Source: Butyrivibrio sp.
GTDB lineage: Bacteria; Bacillota; Clostridia; Lachnospirales; Lachnospiraceae
DNA length: 64,000 nt
NCBI GenBank assembly: GCA_015056575.1
Contig: SVGA01000012.1
Coordinates: forward strand, 38,687 to 102,686
Direction: 5' to 3'
The position numbers and the translations under genes are program-made. This document shows positions 47,569 to 55,218 of the stretch, piece after piece. The notes beneath the pieces were generated by a model, which was not told the DNA's origin, searched no databases, and saw only the letters and a list, made by a program, of their open reading frames with translations. The stretch's first letter is position 1, and the number at the start of each line of letters is the position of its first letter.

Positions 47569-47602
47569 TTTTGCCCGGGACTTAACCCGTCCCCGCGTGA
47601 AC
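47569..47602. repeat. REP-like sequence, copy B
   Basis: The minus strand reads GTTCACGCGGGGACGGGTTA followed by AGTCCCGGGCAAAAG. It shares GGGGACGGGTyAAG with copy A at 41163-41199. CGGGGACGGGTTAAGTCCCG can fold as a short hairpin. It lies between divergent genes. Confidence 0.5.
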
Positions 47603-47731
47603 ACAGTTATTAAAAACAATTATAGTATAAAATTGATACCCATGGATTAAAATGCTACCTGTTACAGCGTCTGTATTTTCTCTATCCTTGATGTATATGC
47701 CAAAATGTCTTTAGGAGAATGATGTGTTTTT

Positions 47732-49492
47732 ATGCTAAAAAAGAGATATATGATACTTTCGGGGCTGGCTATGCTGGCCGGAATCTTAACAGGATGCGGG
47801 AACGGCAAGATGGAGATCAAGGATTATCACACAGATACTTTCGGACAAAATGTTTATATTTTTACTCAAGAGGATGATTCGGCCGGGATTCAGAAGACTC
47901 TTGATAAAATCCACGCAAGGCAGGAAACAGCTCAGTTTGACGACAGCAGATATGCGATCTATTTCATGCCGGGAGAATATGACGTATCCGCAAAGGTTGG
48001 CTTCTATACGCAGCTATCGGGCCTTGGCGCACTTCCTACGGATACGAAGATAGCATCTGTAAACACCTATGCAAGGTGGCTTTCAAGTGACGCTTCCAAC
48101 CACAGCGCCACCTGTAATTTCTGGCGCAGCATCGAGAATATCGAGATGCAGTCGGATACTGTATGGGCCGTGTCTCAAGCTACCGGTATGAGAAGGGTTC
48201 AGGTGGACGGAAATCTCACCCTTCACGACAATTACGGCTGGGCCAGCGGCGGGTTTCTTGCGGATTCCAATGTGACAGGTTATGTGGACTCGGGATCACA
48301 GCAGCAGTGGCTTTCAAGAAATAACAGCTACAGCTCCTGGATGGGCGAGAACTGGAACATAGTGATGCTGGGAGATGATAAAGCGGGCGTACCTGAAAAG
48401 ACCTGGCCCGAGGCTTCCTACACGGCAATTGAAAAGACAAAGACCGTAAGAGAAAAACCGTTTCTTATTTATGATAAAAAAGACGGCTTCGGAGTTTTCG
48501 TCCCCGACTGGAAACAGGACAGTTCCTCCTATGGATGGGCAAAAGGAGCATCTGAAGGAAAAGTCATACCTCTTAGTGATTTCTATGTAGCAAAAGGGGA
48601 TACGGATACAGCCGCAACCATCAACGAAGCCCTCCTGGCAGGAAAGAACATTCTCTTTACCCCGGGAATCTATGAGCTTGATGAGGCCATCACCGTAAAG
48701 GATTCGGGGACGATCCTGCTTGGCATGGGACTTGCAACCCTACGCTCAACTGCAGGTAACAGCTGTATCGTGACGGAAAATGCCGATGATCTTATCCTGG
48801 CCGGACTTCTTATGGATGCGGGGACCACAGAGTCTGAAACTCTTGTGACTCTCGGAGCCAAGGAAAACGCCGCCCCTTCTCTTCTTGCGGATATGTATTT
48901 CAGAGTCGGAGGCATCGCATCAAACGGCCCCTGCAAAACCAGGAACTGCATCACTGTAGACCTTGATAACACCGTAGGTGACAACCTGTGGGTTTGGAGA
49001 GCAGACCACGGAGACAATGTGGGCTGGGATCTCAACACCTGTAAAAACGGTATCATTATAAACGGCGACAATGTCACCATGTACGCTCTGATGGTTGAGC
49101 ACTTTAATGAATATCAGACCATGTGGAACGGAAATGACGGAACCTGCATCATGTATCAGAGTGAGGTTCCCTACGATGTCCCTGACAAGGGACAGTGGAT
49201 AAATCCCGACGGAAAGAGATTCGGATATGCCTCCTTCAAGGTTGCACCGGGCGTCACCTCTTTTGAAGCATCGGGGCTTGGAATATATCTGTACAACAGG
49301 GATAATGCTATCCCAATGTACTGTGCCATGGAGGTTCCCGATATAGAGGGAGTCCATGTTCACCATATCATAACCGCATATCTTAATGGTTTCCCCGGAA
49401 TGAAATGTATCATCAACGAGGCAGGGAACTCCATCCTCGCCGCAGGTCAGACCGCTAAGATCATCAATTACGAAAACGGACAATGGAGGTAA
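47732..49492 (+). CDS. Lipoprotein with parallel beta-helix (pectate-lyase-like) fold
   Basis: The 586-residue protein starts with a lipoprotein signal: basic MLKKR, a hydrophobic stretch, and the lipobox LTGC with Cys22. It is therefore expected on the outer face of the membrane. The middle has beta-helix landmarks of the pectate-lyase/GH55-like superfamily: IYFMPGEYDVSAKVGFYTQL and NILFTPGIYELDEAITVKDS appear twice as a paired pattern, followed by ILLGMGLATLRS. This two-repeat layout fits a GH55-like protein that could split beta-1,3-glucan. No catalytic residue can be assigned. It is monocistronic; AGGAG lies 14 bases before ATG 47732. Confidence 0.8.
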   Translation: MLKKRYMILSGLAMLAGILTGCGNGKMEIKDYHTDTFGQNVYIFTQEDDSAGIQKTLDKIHARQETAQFDDSRYAIYFMPGEYDVSAKVGFYTQLSGLGALPTDTKIASVNTYARWLSSDASNHSATCNFWRSIENIEMQSDTVWAVSQATGMRRVQVDGNLTLHDNYGWASGGFLADSNVTGYVDSGSQQQWLSRNNSYSSWMGENWNIVMLGDDKAGVPEKTWPEASYTAIEKTKTVREKPFLIYDKKDGFGVFVPDWKQDSSSYGWAKGASEGKVIPLSDFYVAKGDTDTAATINEALLAGKNILFTPGIYELDEAITVKDSGTILLGMGLATLRSTAGNSCIVTENADDLILAGLLMDAGTTESETLVTLGAKENAAPSLLADMYFRVGGIASNGPCKTRNCITVDLDNTVGDNLWVWRADHGDNVGWDLNTCKNGIIINGDNVTMYALMVEHFNEYQTMWNGNDGTCIMYQSEVPYDVPDKGQWINPDGKRFGYASFKVAPGVTSFEASGLGIYLYNRDNAIPMYCAMEVPDIEGVHVHHIITAYLNGFPGMKCIINEAGNSILAAGQTAKIINYENGQWR

Positions 49493-49558
49493 TAGGGGTT
49501 ACCCATCTGTCTAAGCGCCAAAAGCGCAGCCGGAGGGATAGCCCTTCCCCGGTCCTGC

Positions 49559-51187
49559 TTACAGTAATGACTCTGCTATATTCTGGCTGTGCTCGGCAAT
49601 TCTTCTGCATACAGAAAGATATTCAGAAATGTATACACTGGACTCTGCCGAGGTTTTCCCTTTTCTTAGAGTTTTAAGATCCGATTTCTTCAGCTTTTTT
49701 ATCTGCTTAACCAAAGCTTCCGTCTTTTGAATGATAAGGTATGAATCCGTCGCATCACGTAATTCATACGCATTAGCTGTTGCCTCCAGAATCTCGCTTA
49801 AGCTTTTATTGATGGGATCGAAATATTCGCTTAATCCGGCCTTGTTCTTGCCTCCACTGTGACTGATCTTCTTTGCTGTTGCTGACAGATTCAGAGAATA
49901 ATCACTGATTCTCTCCATATCTCCAAGCACATGCAGCATATCAGCAATCATAACGCTTTCTTTTCCTGAAGATTCAGCTGAAGATAATTGTATAAGGAAC
50001 TGATTACATCCATCGACCATAAAATCCACTTCACTTTCTAGTTCGTGGACTTCATCTCTTATAGCATTATCATATGAACTCAGAAGTCCTATCGCCTTAA
50101 GCACACCTTCGTTTTCTTTTTTCATTACAAGCACTGTCTTTTTCCTGCATTCGGTCACGGCAATTGCAGGAGACAACAAAAGTCTGTTGTCCAAAAACAC
50201 CCCTTCCTTACCTTCTTCCTTTATGAGGTGCTCAGCAAGCACTACCAGTGACTTCGAAAACGGCAGAAGTATAATTGTTGTCAACACATTAAAGGCTGAA
50301 TGAAAACATGCTATTGCAAAGGGCGTTATAACTTCATCAAAAATCTGAAGATTAAGTATTCCCCGGCAGAAAAGATATATGATCAGTCCGATTGCTGTCC
50401 CTATCATGTTAAAGCTGATATGGATCACAGACACTCTTTTGGCATTTTTACTTACACCAAAGGAAGAGATCAGTGCAGTTACACAGGTTCCTATGTTCTG
50501 GCCCATTATAATAGGGATCGCAACTCCATATGTAATATGCCCTGTCAGACTCAGTGCCTGCAGCACACCTACAGAAGCTGCCGATGACTGGATGACGCCG
50601 GTAAATACAGTACCTATGATAACTCCAAGGAAAGGGTTTCTGAAGGCTGTAAGTATACTTGTAAATTCCGGCATCTTGGCAAGTGGTGATAATGCATCCG
50701 ACATCCATTCCATGCCATGTATCAGAACTGCAAATCCAACAAGAACAAAACCCACATCCTTATGTTTCTGCTTTTTCCCTCCCATAACGAGAAGTACACC
50801 AATAAGGGCTATTATAGGAGAAAAGTATTCAGGCTTCATCATAAGCAAAAGCGGGTTGTCTGTCTTTAACCCACTAAGGCTCAAAAGCCATGCGGTCAGT
50901 GTCGTACCTATATTGGATCCCATGATAATGCCTACTGTCTGAAGCAGCGACATGATCCCGGAATTGACCAGTCCTACAAGCATGACGGTAAGAGCTGATG
51001 ACGACTGCATGGCTATTGTAATAACAGCTCCAAATATCAGCCCTTTTATCGGACTGTCTGTCATTTTCTGAAGAACCGACTCTAATCTGTCACCGGCCAC
51101 TTTCTTCAGTCCCGATGACATGATGTTCATGCCAAAGAGAAAGAAAGCAAGTCCTCCGATGATTGAAACCAAGCTGTACATATCCAT
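49559..51187 (-). CDS. Na/Pi-cotransporter family protein with PhoU-like domain
   Basis: The 542-residue protein has about eight helices with the family's inverted repeat: QSSSALTVMLVGLVNSG followed by GSNIGTTLTAWLL, then QSSAASVGVLQALSL and GQNIGTCVTALI. Residues 340-542 are a PhoU-like helical domain. The family (NptA/YjbB type) moves phosphate with sodium. It lies 6 bases after a 62-residue gene and both follow a manganese-type riboswitch, which is unusual and could point to a role in metal or metal-phosphate export. No strong ribosome site is seen before ATG 51187, so it may depend on coupling. Confidence 0.92.
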   Translation of the reverse strand: MDMYSLVSIIGGLAFFLFGMNIMSSGLKKVAGDRLESVLQKMTDSPIKGLIFGAVITIAMQSSSALTVMLVGLVNSGIMSLLQTVGIIMGSNIGTTLTAWLLSLSGLKTDNPLLLMMKPEYFSPIIALIGVLLVMGGKKQKHKDVGFVLVGFAVLIHGMEWMSDALSPLAKMPEFTSILTAFRNPFLGVIIGTVFTGVIQSSAASVGVLQALSLTGHITYGVAIPIIMGQNIGTCVTALISSFGVSKNAKRVSVIHISFNMIGTAIGLIIYLFCRGILNLQIFDEVITPFAIACFHSAFNVLTTIILLPFSKSLVVLAEHLIKEEGKEGVFLDNRLLLSPAIAVTECRKKTVLVMKKENEGVLKAIGLLSSYDNAIRDEVHELESEVDFMVDGCNQFLIQLSSAESSGKESVMIADMLHVLGDMERISDYSLNLSATAKKISHSGGKNKAGLSEYFDPINKSLSEILEATANAYELRDATDSYLIIQKTEALVKQIKKLKKSDLKTLRKGKTSAESSVYISEYLSVCRRIAEHSQNIAESLL

Positions 51188-51193
51188 AGACTT

Positions 51194-51382
51194 TTACCCG
51201 ATTATTTCAAGATCATCTGCATTGTAATAGTACGGTGTGGGATCTTCATGATCTCCGTCTATATCGACACCAATATTGTGATCTGTCTTTCCATGAAGTA
51301 TGCTTTCAACTCTTCCGGTATAACCTGCATTTACTTCACAACTGTTTTTAATCTTTACTTTCATGCCCAATTCAATTTCCAT
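51194..51382 (-). CDS. Small KOW/SH3-like protein
   Basis: The 62-residue protein reads as a small barrel: MKVKIKNSCEVNAGYTGRVE, HNIGVDIDGDHEDPTPYYYN, ADDLEII. KOW-like domains of this kind bind RNA or act as small adaptor modules. It is the first gene after the riboswitch terminator, with GAGAGGTG before ATG 51382, and is followed by the Na/Pi transporter gene after 6 bases. An adaptor for the transporter is possible but not shown. Confidence 0.75.
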   Translation of the reverse strand: MEIELGMKVKIKNSCEVNAGYTGRVESILHGKTDHNIGVDIDGDHEDPTPYYYNADDLEIIG

Positions 51383-51431
51383 CGTTTCACCTCTCTAAAT
51401 CAAGTATTATTCCGAAATCGAAGTTCAAAAC

Positions 51432-51476
51432 TAAAAAAAGAGACCTTACTGCAATAAAAAAATTGCAGTAAAGTCT
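51432..51476 (-). terminator. Riboswitch-controlled terminator
   Basis: On the minus strand AGACTTTACTGCAAT/ATTGCAGTAAGGTCT forms a stem of about 15 bp, followed by CTTTTTTTAG. Its 5' arm includes TTACTGC, which also closes helix P1 of the upstream aptamer, so aptamer and terminator exclude each other. Confidence 0.85.
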
Positions 51477-51563
51477 CGCTGCTTCGAACATATTCCGGGG
51501 AACCTGTCCCGTACTGACGAAAATATGATACACGTCTCCGTGTCAGCTACTCCCTGTTACCAC
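51465..51563 (-). ncRNA. yybP-ykoY-type manganese riboswitch
   Basis: Read on the minus strand: P1 GTGGTAA/TTACTGC encloses GGGAGTAGC, a small hairpin ACACG/CGTGT, TTCGTCA, an inner hairpin GGGACAGGTTCCC, then CGG and finally GCGAGAC. This order and these conserved blocks (GGGAGUAGC, CGUCA, CCGG, GCRAGAC) are those of the yybP-ykoY element, which binds Mn2+. Because P1 competes with the following terminator, Mn2+ binding should allow transcription. The controlled genes are the KOW-like and Na/Pi-transporter genes rather than a known manganese exporter. Confidence 0.85.
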
Positions 51564-51565
51564 TT

Positions 51566-51709
51566 TTAGGATAAAGCAAGCAGACAAGGCTTGTCAATAT
51601 GCAAGTGTGAATGGATCGTTACCGGAAGTGATACTAAAACATATAATGTTGAAAATCCGCCGAAGATGACCATGAAAATAATGAATATGTATGTTATGAA
51701 AATATTCAT
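51566..51709 (-). CDS. 47-residue small membrane protein
   Basis: The minus-strand frame reads MNIFITYIFIIFMVIFGGFS, a single hydrophobic helix, then a polar tail. GGAGG lies 9 bases before ATG 51709 and its start overlaps the stop of the 52-residue frame by 4 bases (ATGA), both signs of real translation. The last third overlaps the riboswitch promoter and the frame ends 3 bases before the aptamer, so it may be a truncated gene. Function unknown. Confidence 0.5.
   Translation of the reverse strand: MNIFITYIFIIFMVIFGGFSTLYVLVSLPVTIHSHLHIDKPCLLALS
51574..51597 (-). promoter_or_regulatory. Promoter of the riboswitch transcript
   Basis: The minus strand has TTGACA at 51592-51597 and, 17-18 bases on, TTATCC/TATCCT. 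Transcription would begin near 51565, right at the first base of riboswitch helix P1. The promoter lies inside the last codons of the 47-residue frame. Confidence 0.6.
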
Positions 51710-51864
51710 TTTCTATCCTCCGAATCTTTTTTGTCTTTGTTGTTTTTGCTTTCCTTTTTTTCGTTTTCGTCATAATCAGGAGCATTATGCTCTCCAACAA
51801 CCACCCAAATAACAGCACCGACCATAAGGACCGTGCATACAATAACAACCGCATTTGCAATCAT
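51706..51864 (-). CDS. 52-residue small membrane protein with charged tail
   Basis: The frame from ATG 51864 reads MIANAVVIVCTVLMVGAVIW, one helix to about residue 24, then a strongly charged Lys/Asp/Glu tail. AAAAGGAG precedes the start at good distance. It overlaps the 47-residue frame by 4 bases. Such helix-plus-charged-tail peptides are often subunits or regulators of transporters; the nearest transporter genes are NptA downstream and MFS upstream. Another frame through the same bases (51594-51860) has no ribosome site and is rejected. Confidence 0.65.
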   Translation of the reverse strand: MIANAVVIVCTVLMVGAVIWVVVGEHNAPDYDENEKKESKNNKDKKDSEDRK

Positions 51865-51928
51865 TTAAAAATCTCCTTTTCCAAAAATATGGCAAATACA
51901 TTTCTTATTCAGTTGTTTGGGGAATTGA

Positions 51929-52357
51929 TTATTTCAGACCGTCCTGCTCATGAATAAAAGTCATGACAGTATTCCTGGAACAAATAACATTTGCCCAGGG
52001 AAAGATTGAAGGCAGATTGGACTTAAAGAAGGTCCCTATAGACAAAAAGAAGCATAGAATCAGTGTCAGAATGACAATTCGCTTATTTGAAGAGCTTCTT
52101 TCCAGTTTTTTAATAACTTCCGTGAGAATGCTGACATCTTTTATCTCTGCTGCTGACAGCACATGGGAGATGTTATGGTTTACATAGCAATTTGCATTTA
52201 GTGGCCCGGATGTCCGAGACATATCTGCAGCTAAGCGATAGTCAAATCGATCTGATAACTCCAGGCTTTCATTGGCATCAAAAAAAATACCACCTACTAC
52301 GATGGCAAACAATACAAGAAGCAATATTGAGTTTTTAACATACACTCCCAGCTTCAT
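51929..52357 (-). CDS. Unknown membrane protein with two helices
   Basis: The protein of about 142 residues has a hydrophobic helix near the start (YVKNSILLLVLFAIVVGGIFF) and a second near residues 97-115 (IVILTLILCFFLSIGTFF). The segment between is polar (about 65 residues) and likely extracytoplasmic. No family is recognised. ATG 52357 is assumed; ATG 52381 is possible, and neither has a strong ribosome site. It lies between the MFS gene and the two small membrane genes in the same direction. Confidence 0.6.
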   Translation of the reverse strand: MKLGVYVKNSILLLVLFAIVVGGIFFDANESLELSDRFDYRLAADMSRTSGPLNANCYVNHNISHVLSAAEIKDVSILTEVIKKLERSSSNKRIVILTLILCFFLSIGTFFKSNLPSIFPWANVICSRNTVMTFIHEQDGLK

Positions 52358-52477
52358 AGAAATTTCTCTCACGTATCTCAAACATCTTTCACTATGATAG
52401 CAAAAAAAGAAAGAGGCTGCAAACTCCGATAAACGCTAAGCTTACAGCCATACATATTTTTTTATTTCATATAATGA

Positions 52478-53566
52478 TCATGAAAAGAATAATCCAAATA
52501 GTGGTGAAAGCACAATCATGATGATTGAGAACGTAAAGGAATTCACCGACATTAATGTAGCTCTTTGATCAGATGGGATCATTGTGTTTAGAAGTACATC
52601 AGTCCTTACCTGCAAAAGATTATCAGAGAATGCGCCTATGAAACCGCCGATTATCATGAGGTAACAGTTTCCGGAAAACGCAAGGCCAAAGGATAAGCCC
52701 ACTCCTAATGCACTTAGGATTCCTGTTTTTTTGTATATTTTCCCCGCAAAATACTCAGCCGCCTTGGCTCCCGCTGCCGCACCAATTCCCATTAAAAATA
52801 ATGCCGGTCCAAGCCACAGCTTTTTTAACCCGACTTCAGGGAGCCTTGCCTGCATAAAAAACAGAACAAGCACATCTACAGCTCCGATGCAAGCGTTAAA
52901 AATAATTATCATTCTTGCTTTTCTGCTATCTCTTATAAATGTGAAGCTCTCTTTTACCACCTGTCTAAAACGCATTGATACGGATGTCTTGCTTTGAAGA
53001 TCGGTACGAACATCTGCAAGGGTGAGCGCTATCGCCACTGTGATAGCCCCAACAACAGCATCGATCATGTTTGCTCTCTTATATCCCAGCAAAAGAGCTA
53101 CTCCTGCCATCAATGTTCCAACAGAACCGAAAATCTGATATAACATAAGGTCATTGGATGCAAATTTGTCATATTCTCTCTCAATACCTGCCTCTTTAAG
53201 GCTGTCGTAGGCCAGGGCCTCCCTTGTACCCGATGCCAGATTGTAGCTTAATGCGCTGAAGGCTATAGCCAAAGCCACCGTAAAAAAATCTTTCGAAAAA
53301 ACCATAATAAGCGATGAAACGATAACCATCGACCTGCCGGCAATCATAGCCCTTCGTCTTCCAAACACATCTGCTATAACACCTGACGGTATTTCACAGA
53401 TCATGCTCACTATGTGGAATATGCTTTCTAATACCCCTATCTCTATAGTGCTAAACCCTCTGGCCGCAAGAAGCGCTACCCATGCAGCCCCACCTATAGC
53501 AAATCCTGATACTGAATCAATAGCAAGTAGCTTATTTATCTGTTTCCTGGCTGTTTTCTTTTCCAT
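52478..53566 (-). CDS. Major facilitator superfamily transporter
   Basis: The 362-residue protein has 10-12 membrane helices. The MFS motif A-like loop between helices 2 and 3 reads SGVIADVFGRRRAMIAGRSM, a strong mark of drug/proton antiporters. The substrate is unknown. The leader carries a possible 31-residue peptide and two hairpins, a layout used for attenuation of antibiotic-exporter genes. AAGGAG lies 8 bases before ATG 53566. Confidence 0.9.
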   Translation of the reverse strand: MEKKTARKQINKLLAIDSVSGFAIGGAAWVALLAARGFSTIEIGVLESIFHIVSMICEIPSGVIADVFGRRRAMIAGRSMVIVSSLIMVFSKDFFTVALAIAFSALSYNLASGTREALAYDSLKEAGIEREYDKFASNDLMLYQIFGSVGTLMAGVALLLGYKRANMIDAVVGAITVAIALTLADVRTDLQSKTSVSMRFRQVVKESFTFIRDSRKARMIIIFNACIGAVDVLVLFFMQARLPEVGLKKLWLGPALFLMGIGAAAGAKAAEYFAGKIYKKTGILSALGVGLSFGLAFSGNCYLMIIGGFIGAFSDNLLQVRTDVLLNTMIPSDQRATLMSVNSFTFSIIMIVLSPLFGLFFS

Positions 53567-53610
53567 AAAAAAATCTCCTTAATCTTTAATCTGTTTTCTA
53601 AAGAATAAGG

Positions 53611-53665
53611 AGATAATGTCTCTCATTATTTTGCTTGAGAAGCTTTTGCAAATTACCGGCTTCTC
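53611..53665 (-). promoter_or_regulatory. Two leader hairpins before the MFS gene, candidate attenuator
   Basis: GAGAAGC/GCTTCTC at 53637-53665 encloses the stop of the leader frame. ATAATG-AGAGA-CATTAT at 53613-53629 follows and lies 45 bases before the MFS start. Neither has a U-tract, so control of translation is more likely than termination. Confidence 0.4.
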
Positions 53666-53748
53666 CTAAAAAAGAGCGCACTATCCCCGTAAACAGCAAA
53701 AACATTACCCTTCATCAGATGGATATTACTTGTTTTCCAGGTCATCAT
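53653..53748 (-). CDS. Possible 31-residue leader peptide of the MFS gene
   Basis: ATG 53748 (AAAAGGGA upstream) opens a frame MMTWKTSNIHLMKGNVFAVY, ending within the first leader hairpin. An extended -10 box (TATGCTAAAAT) with TAGACG 18 bases upstream is seen near 53770-53805. The short upstream frame plus alternative hairpins recalls ribosome-stalling control of resistance genes. The assignment is tentative. Confidence 0.4.
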   Translation of the reverse strand: MMTWKTSNIHLMKGNVFAVYGDSALFFRRSR

Positions 53749-53877
53749 GTGTCCCTTTTCCTTGAATGATCTGCTTTATTTTAGCATACATGATCGCGAC
53801 ACGTCTATGTTTTTTATTTGTTACTCTAAGTCAGCGCATAGCGCTTCCTGCCGCTTCCGGACGTTAACTGTTCCTTC
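53749..53877. other. Intergenic stretch upstream of the MFS leader
   Basis: Apart from the MFS promoter and the short AGCGC/GCGCT dyad near 53832, I see nothing. The 80-codon plus-strand frame covering this stretch and the ATPase fragment has no ribosome site and is mainly the antisense of the fragment. Confidence 0.4.
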
Positions 53878-53970
53878 TCAGATGAACAAAGTATCCGGCA
53901 ACTCTATAAGGTTACGGAAGCACACTCTCTCCTTAGGATCAAGACCGGCTAAAGGATCATCTGTCACAAA
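53878..53970 (-). pseudogene. Fragment of an ABC-transporter ATPase
   Basis: In one frame the minus strand encodes FVTDDPLAGLDPKERVCFRN followed by LIELPDTLFI and a stop. It matches the Walker B/D-loop region of the ATPase at 59570 (DEPTAGLDPKERVRFRNLIAEIGENTIV). Only about 30 residues remain. The fragment begins inside the last codons of the esterase gene in a different frame, so the esterase 3' end sits on a recombination scar. Confidence 0.75.
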
Positions 53971-54632
53971 ATCCAGGCAATTCCCTTAGCAAGTCGGATA
54001 TCAGCATCTTTAAAGTGATTTCCCGGATTCAGCTCAAAAACCGTATCTATACCATTGTCTTTGTAATGTTCATAAGTCTCATTGGTTTTATCTTCAACCG
54101 TGCTCAGCAGGCCATTTCTCGTGCGTGCCTCTTTATCTCCAAGAGAGAAATATACCTTATCAGGCTTTCTGACAAAATCATTTTTGTTGGTATATTCCAC
54201 AAAATCAGGAAACCACAAGGAACCCGATGCACTTACAGCTCTTGAAAATATATCCGTCTTATAGAGGCTATAGATAGCAAACAACCCTGCCAGAGAATAA
54301 CCGGCTATAGCTATATATTCAGGTTCAACAGCAAGCTCCTCCTTTATTGCCGGAATTATGCTGTCGATAAGTTTATTAATATATTTATCTGCGCCCCCTG
54401 TACATGGACTGTCATTTTTACTTAAGGGCGGGCATTCCCATGGTGACATCTCATCATCCCAGTTAATGTCACTTATGACAGCAAGGTTCACCTTCTTATC
54501 AGTCATTGAACGAAGCTCACTGTAAAGGCTGCTACCGTTTTCCTGAAATGTGTTAGTGATCACAAGCGGAGCTGCCTCATCCCTGTCACCATATAAATAA
54601 ATATGCTTTCCTTCAACTATCATTTCCTTCAC
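53964..54632 (-). CDS. Alpha/beta-hydrolase, putative esterase
   Basis: The 222-residue protein is a Fes/esterase-D-type alpha/beta hydrolase: nucleophile elbow AIAGYSLAGLFAIY (Ser113), an acid residue expected near SLGDKEARTRNG, and catalytic His in NPGNHFKDADIR close to the C terminus. No signal peptide, so it acts in the cytoplasm on a small ester or thioester. GTG 54632 with GAGGAC upstream or ATG 54623 may be the start. It lies 42 bases after the 129-residue gene. Its end abuts an ABC-ATPase fragment, but the His and normal end are retained, so it is probably active. Confidence 0.85.
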   Translation of the reverse strand: MKEMIVEGKHIYLYGDRDEAAPLVITNTFQENGSSLYSELRSMTDKKVNLAVISDINWDDEMSPWECPPLSKNDSPCTGGADKYINKLIDSIIPAIKEELAVEPEYIAIAGYSLAGLFAIYSLYKTDIFSRAVSASGSLWFPDFVEYTNKNDFVRKPDKVYFSLGDKEARTRNGLLSTVEDKTNETYEHYKDNGIDTVFELNPGNHFKDADIRLAKGIAWIL

Positions 54633-54674
54633 TTGTCCTCTTTCTCTTCATATATCTCTTTTAAAGTTTTACGA

Positions 54675-55064
54675 TCAGAAGCAAACAGGTTCAAGTCCGG
54701 CATCATAACATGCATACAGCTTGCGCTTTACATCCATATGGACAGACGGCCAGACATAATCCACATGCTCCCCATCGTCCTTCTGTGCCACTTGCGGAAC
54801 ATAGTAAGGAATGCAGTCTTTTTTCAAGACAGTCTCTATTTCTTTCACCTTAACTTCCAACCTGTCTTTTGCTCCGAGTATACCTTCATGGAAGACTTTC
54901 TCATTATAGTTTTCCAGCGTAAGCTGATGTGTATATGGCACTGCAAACACAAGGCCGGATTTATATTCTTTTCCAAAATCACTATAGGATATATCGGTGA
55001 ATCCAAAGATCATATCCGGCGAGTCATAAAAAATATCTACAATCTTGCTCTGCAGTTCATTCAT
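54675..55064 (-). CDS. Short protein resembling the N-terminal part of QueG-like reductases
   Basis: The 129-residue protein reads IFGFTDISYSDFGKEYKSGL, VFAVPYTHQLTLENYNEKVF, then a helix and IPYYVPQVAQ. This is the pattern of the N-terminal domain of epoxyqueuosine-reductase-like cobalamin/Fe-S proteins (GFADLS..., SIAIPL...). The 4Fe-4S cysteines and catalytic region are missing, so it is either a stand-alone domain or a remnant. AAGGAGGG precedes ATG 55064. Moderate certainty for a gene, low for its function. Confidence 0.6.
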   Translation of the reverse strand: MNELQSKIVDIFYDSPDMIFGFTDISYSDFGKEYKSGLVFAVPYTHQLTLENYNEKVFHEGILGAKDRLEVKVKEIETVLKKDCIPYYVPQVAQKDDGEHVDYVWPSVHMDVKRKLYACYDAGLEPVCF

Positions 55065-55218
55065 GAGAAGCCCTCCTTGGTTTGGCGAAATACAAATGTT
55101 ACACTCATCATTATTACAGGAACTTATTGCGACTCATGGTAAAATGTGAGTGCATACAGAATTGTCAAAATAGCAATGCCATCCTTTGCTTAATTTGAAA
55201 TGCCCATCTTATACATCC

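Noticed and set aside
51594..51860. 88-codon minus-strand frame in the small-gene region
   Set aside because: No ribosome site; it overlaps two other frames that have clear ribosome sites and ATGA coupling.
53747..53989. 80-codon plus-strand frame
   Set aside because: It is mainly the antisense of the ABC-ATPase fragment and the esterase end; no ribosome site.
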